From positions 184,442-248,441 of the forward strand of contig AOLX01000005.1 of NCBI GenBank assembly GCA_000336895.1: a stretch of DNA of 64,000 nucleotides, written 5' to 3'. The notes beneath the pieces were generated by a model. It ran no database searches and had not been told where the DNA came from. It saw nothing but the letters and a program-made list of their open reading frames with translations. The position numbers and the translations under genes are program-made. The stretch comes from Haloarcula argentinensis DSM 12282. Its GTDB lineage: Archaea; Halobacteriota; Halobacteria; Halobacteriales; Haloarculaceae. This document shows positions 62,546-64,000 of this stretch, in pieces. Within the stretch, counting starts at the first letter, position 1, and the number at the start of each line of letters is the position of its first letter.

Positions 62546-63027
62546 TTTTATCTTATATTGTCCACCACACAGTCTTGACAGTATAAGGTCGTCAAAGGAT
62601 ATGACGAATAATCATCTGAGCCGATAGTATTAACCAGAATATTTAGATTTTTCCGTAATTTTGTTTCCTAATTGGTCGATGCGGCAAAAGCAGAGGTTAT
62701 GATAGTAATCTTGTCACATCGACTTGGCTCGCCGCTGTCGGCGAGTTTTGCGCTCTCAGTCCGCAGATCACCCGTTATATTCTCGCCCGCGTCACAGGAG
62801 CAGCCCCCGTCGACACTGCCGACAGACTGGACGTGAGTCGTGTTGACTCCCGGAAGTAGGACAGTTCAATAGTCGAACCCCTTTATGTAGGTCTGAAACT
62901 TTAGCATTTAATCCGATTCTCGATATAGAGGCGTCACTTGCGCAGAGAGCAATCATTTTAATATGTGTATTCAAAGAGGTGGGCAGATGATAGACAAACA
63001 GTCAGAAATTCTCGGGATGGTGGCGCG

Positions 63028-63441
63028 ATGAGTGACGGACTCGTGCCTGGCGAGGTCATCCCGGGCGAGGGGGCAGTGTCGCTGAACGAAGGTCGGGAAA
63101 CGACGGAAGTGACTGTCGGGAACACCGGCGATAGGCCCTCGCAAGTCGGATCGCACTTCCACTTCTTCGAGGCCAACGCGGCCCTGGAGTTCGACCGCGA
63201 GGCGGCCATGGGGATGCGGCTGAACATCCCAGCCGGCACGGCCGTCCGGTTCGAACCCGGCGACGAGCAGACAGTCGAACTCGTCGAAATCGGCGGGAAG
63301 CGCCGCGCTCATGGAATGAACGGATTGGTCAACGGGAGCGTCGACGGCGATACGAGCAACGCTATCGAACGCATGCGTGCAGCAGGGTTCGGGGATACCG
63401 GCGAGGAAGCAGCGGACGGCGACGCGGAGTCCGACCAATGA
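63028..63441 (+). CDS. ureB: urease subunit beta
   Basis: The 137-residue protein (ATG at 63028) is the urease beta subunit: [75 protein letters not shown] and [15 protein letters not shown]. Family identity is clear along its length; the C-terminal 35 residues are an acidic extension. It assembles with UreA and UreC into the nickel enzyme that splits urea. TGA overlaps the ureC ATG by 4 bases. No ureA gene precedes it; the order ureB-ureC differs from bacterial ureABC. Confidence 0.95.
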   Translation: MSDGLVPGEVIPGEGAVSLNEGRETTEVTVGNTGDRPSQVGSHFHFFEANAALEFDREAAMGMRLNIPAGTAVRFEPGDEQTVELVEIGGKRRAHGMNGLVNGSVDGDTSNAIERMRAAGFGDTGEEAADGDAESDQ

Positions 63442-64000
63442 CACGCGACATCGACCGCGAGAACTACGCCGAGCTGTACGGGCCGACGACGGGCGACAAG
63501 ATCCGACTGGGCGACACGGAGCTGTTCGCCGAAGTCGAAGAGGACCTGCGCACTCACGGTGACGAGGCGGTGTTCGGCGGCGGGAAGACGCTCCGGGACG
63601 GGCTGGGAATGGCTCCCGGCGTCACACAGGCAGAGGGCGCGCTCGACTGGGTGCTGACGAACGCGACGATCATCGATCCGATACTGGGTATCGTCGCCGC
63701 CGACATCGGGATTCGCAACGGGGAAATCGCCGGCATCGGGAAGGCTGGCAACCCCGACACGATGGACGGCGTCGACATGGTCGTTGGCCCATCGACGGAC
63801 GTGTATCCAGCCGAGGGGAAGATCGCCACCGCTGGCGGCCTCGACATCCACATCCACTTCAACTCCGCACAGCTTCACGAACACGCGCTCTCGGGCGGCA
63901 TCACGACGATGCTCGGTGGCGGGTACGGCGGTGGCGCGACCACCTGCACGACCGGGCCAGAGAACGTCAAGCGCTTCCTGCAGGCCGCTGAGGCGTGGCC
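63438..64000 (+). CDS. ureC: urease subunit alpha, 5' part
   Basis: The first 187 codons are visible; the frame runs off the window end. It starts at ATG 63438 within the ureB stop. Recognisable features are [26 protein letters not shown] at the N terminus, the conserved [48 protein letters not shown] and the first nickel His pair in LDIHIHF. Canonical ureases read DTHIHF, so Ile replaces Thr. It carries the nickel-binding catalytic site, with the carbamylated Lys further downstream outside the window. It is not in the complete-frame list because it is truncated at the edge. Confidence 0.93.
   Translation, partial: MTRDIDRENYAELYGPTTGDKIRLGDTELFAEVEEDLRTHGDEAVFGGGKTLRDGLGMAPGVTQAEGALDWVLTNATIIDPILGIVAADIGIRNGEIAGIGKAGNPDTMDGVDMVVGPSTDVYPAEGKIATAGGLDIHIHFNSAQLHEHALSGGITTMLGGGYGGGATTCTTGPENVKRFLQAAEAW

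Larger units (their letters stand above)
62397..63027. other. urt-ure divergent regulatory region
   Basis: This 631-base, AT-rich region lies between urtA and ureB. It includes the urtA Shine-Dalgarno site, an imperfect palindrome at 62525-62545, and a TATA-like TTTTAATATG near 62956-62965 that suits ureB. The open frame on the minus strand near 62792-62974 has poor composition and I do not accept it. Confidence 0.5.

Noticed and set aside
62792..62974. 60-codon minus-strand frame between urtA and ureB
   Set aside because: Cys/Ser-rich composition, no conserved features and location in the regulatory spacer.

Overview
The window is chromosomal DNA from a haloarchaeon, most likely Haloarcula or a close relative. 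Support for this comes from a haloarchaeal-type 5S rRNA, very acidic proteins, many twin-arginine lipoproteins, a group II chaperonin homologue, GTP cyclohydrolase III, an Htr-like transducer, TATA boxes about 25 bp ahead of start codons, and few Shine-Dalgarno sites. I found no tRNA, 16S or 23S gene, CRISPR array, intact insertion sequence or prophage.

Layout. 0.1-4.7 kb: an ABC-2 exporter pair, a membrane protein and a nitroreductase. 4.96-5.08 kb: a solitary 5S rRNA gene with its own TATA box. 5.3-7.1 kb: a minus-strand operon of SCO1-like, TlpA-like and CcdA-like proteins. 7.6-18.6 kb: formamidase, a divergent thermosome-like protein, an APC permease with a stress-protein partner, a JAMM-like protein, a sodium:solute symporter, an AbrB-PhoU regulator, an agmatinase-family ureohydrolase and a degenerate methyltransferase. 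18.7-29.4 kb: mixed housekeeping and accessory genes, including two SDRs, a PQQ-type dehydrogenase, an HflX-like protein without a P-loop, RNase HI, a thioredoxin-reductase-like flavoprotein, an RHH regulator, a sulfatase-like protein and a UspA protein. 29.5-37.9 kb: a chemotaxis transducer, AT-rich spacers, a CopZ-like metallochaperone, a beta-propeller lipoprotein, membrane proteins and small redox proteins.

38.0-44.4 kb is an AT-richer block. It has an exported glycoside-hydrolase-like lipoprotein divergent from a response regulator, a HEAT-repeat membrane protein, a processive family-2 glycosyltransferase and a GAF histidine kinase. It looks like a self-contained, signal-controlled surface polysaccharide module.

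44.6-54.9 kb holds a zinc-ribbon peptide, a creatininase-family protein, a phosphatidyltransferase group and an unusual Gfo/Idh-AKR fusion. Divergent from the fusion is a plus-strand run: AlkP-like protein, zinc-less MDR reductase, PTPS-like protein, GT4 glycosyltransferase, methyltransferase and GTP cyclohydrolase III. The last four coding steps are tightly packed or overlapping and suggest an uncharacterised pathway for a pterin- or flavin-like compound, possibly glycosylated and methylated.

55.2-64 kb: a MaoC-like protein, an NSS transporter, and the complete urea ABC importer urtABCDE facing the urease genes ureB and ureC; ureC is cut by the window end. With the ureohydrolase and formamidase near the start, the window is rich in enzymes that obtain ammonium from small C-N compounds.
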